NCBI GenBank assembly: GCA_011055475.1 | Contig: DSDH01000577.1 | Location: 1-6,186, forward strand | Reading direction: 5' to 3' | Source: Phycisphaerales bacterium | GTDB lineage: Bacteria > Planctomycetota > Phycisphaerae > Sedimentisphaerales > Anaerohalosphaeraceae | Length of the DNA: 6,186 nucleotides | In this document: piece by piece, positions 5,906 through 6,186 of the stretch | Layout: the number at the start of each line of letters is the position of its first letter | Numbering within the stretch: position 1 is the first letter of the stretch | Translations under genes and position numbers: made by a program | Notes under the pieces: model-generated | Seen by the model: the letters and a program-made list of their open reading frames with translations, nothing else | The model's database searches: none | Told to the model about the DNA's origin: nothing

Positions 5906-6037
5906 ATGGATCGTCTTGCCGCCGAACTGTGGCAGCGCGTTGCGACCCTGACGCCGGAGGGTCGGGCGCTTCCGATTCCAGCAACGCTGGCCGACGCCGA
6001 GAGGCAAGTGAAAACAGGACGAAAGGCCGATTTTTAG
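5906..6037 (+). CDS. possible small hypothetical protein (43 aa)
   Basis: The frame encodes MDRLAAELWQRVATLTPEGR followed by ALPIPATLADAERQVKTGRK and ADF. The composition is plausibly protein-like, with an amphipathic first helix (LAAELWQRVATL) and GC-rich third positions over much of its length. Against it, the ATG has only an AGCAGG directly adjacent, too close to serve as a normal ribosome site, and no promoter is evident. The frame is open upstream to an ATG at 5762, but that extension crosses the 5804-5840 hairpin and does not look coding. I recognise no family. It could be a small gene, a remnant of a larger one, or chance. Confidence 0.27.
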   Translation: MDRLAAELWQRVATLTPEGRALPIPATLADAERQVKTGRKADF

Positions 6038-6078
6038 TTCCGCCCGTTGTTCCGTCAGATTTAGGTCAGAACACAGCA

Positions 6079-6092
6079 TTGATTTGCGTCAA
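6079..6092. promoter_or_regulatory. FNR/CRP-family binding-site-like palindrome
   Basis: TTGAT-TTGC-GTCAA matches the TTGAT-N4-ATCAA box of FNR-type regulators at nine of ten defined positions, and the flanking bases A6078 and T6093 extend the symmetry. In known systems such boxes control genes for low-oxygen or nitric-oxide responses. The target would have to lie to the right of the window or be the doubtful small ORF to the left. A 14-bp motif can occur by chance. Confidence 0.33.
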
Positions 6093-6141
6093 TCTGCGAA
6101 TTCTACGTTTCGGGCCTGCAAAACAGTAACCCGCACGGGCA

Positions 6142-6163
6142 GCCGAAAAACGCGGTTTTTGGC
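6142..6163. repeat. hairpin near right edge
   Basis: GCC (6142-6144) plus AAAAAC (6146-6151) pair with GTTTTTGGC (6155-6163), with one bulged G at 6145 and a GCG loop. A related stretch GGCGGAAAAATCGGG follows, repeating the GAAAAA-C/T-CG theme of the left arm. No T-run follows outside the stem, so it is not a typical terminator. It may be part of a leader or regulatory region of a gene beyond the window. Confidence 0.4.
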
Positions 6164-6186
6164 GGAAAAATCGGGCGACGGGAGAA

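Larger units (their letters stand above)
5419..6186. other. intergenic region without a convincing full-length gene
   Basis: No open frame in these ~770 bases looks like a normal protein: the longer ones have no family motif and cross hairpins. The left ~130 bases are the promoter region of the beta-helix gene. The middle holds palindromic repeat-like sequence (5572-5678), an operator-like palindrome (5702-5718) and a strong hairpin (5804-5840). The right part holds one doubtful 43-codon ORF (5906-6037), an FNR/CRP-type palindrome (6079-6092) and an A/T-rich hairpin (6142-6163). I see no tRNA or rRNA. The right end may be the upstream region of a gene beyond the window. Confidence 0.6.

Overview
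The window reads as a high-GC bacterial chromosome from a planctomycete, most likely of the class Phycisphaerae. This is inferred from a combination of family signatures rather than from a marker gene. The signatures are a LamG-type surface protein ending in a dockerin-like 'DFAILAENWL' motif, a pseudopilin with the H-X9-DG motif typical of Planctomycetes and Lentisphaerae, a PEP-CTERM protein, and a secreted parallel beta-helix protein.

Layout. Positions 1-1709 (+) hold the 3' part of a large LamG/dockerin-like extracellular protein whose start lies outside the window; a strong UUCG-loop terminator follows it. Positions 2006-2839 (+) hold an H-X9-DG pseudopilin. It converges on a PEP-CTERM protein (2959-3618, -). 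Between the two lie two hairpins, each followed by a T-run on the minus strand, which look like tandem terminators for the minus-strand gene. Upstream of the PEP-CTERM gene is a near-consensus sigma70-type promoter. Next, in the same orientation, is a secreted right-handed beta-helix protein (3907-5418, -) with its own promoter candidates. The last ~770 bases (5419-6186) contain no convincing full-length gene. They hold a cluster of palindromic repeats, a 17-bp operator-like palindrome, a 10-bp-stem hairpin, one doubtful 43-codon ORF, and an FNR/CRP-type palindrome near the right edge.

How it fits together. All four clear genes encode exported proteins, but each appears to use a different route or anchor: dockerin-like loops, prepilin peptidase/type II-like processing, exosortase-type PEP-CTERM sorting, and plain Sec secretion. 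The LamG and beta-helix folds point to interaction with polysaccharides, but no catalytic residues could be assigned and no operon links the genes. I see no convincing previously undescribed system. The most useful leads are the intergenic repeats and palindromes at 5572-6163 and the unusual domain order of the first protein.
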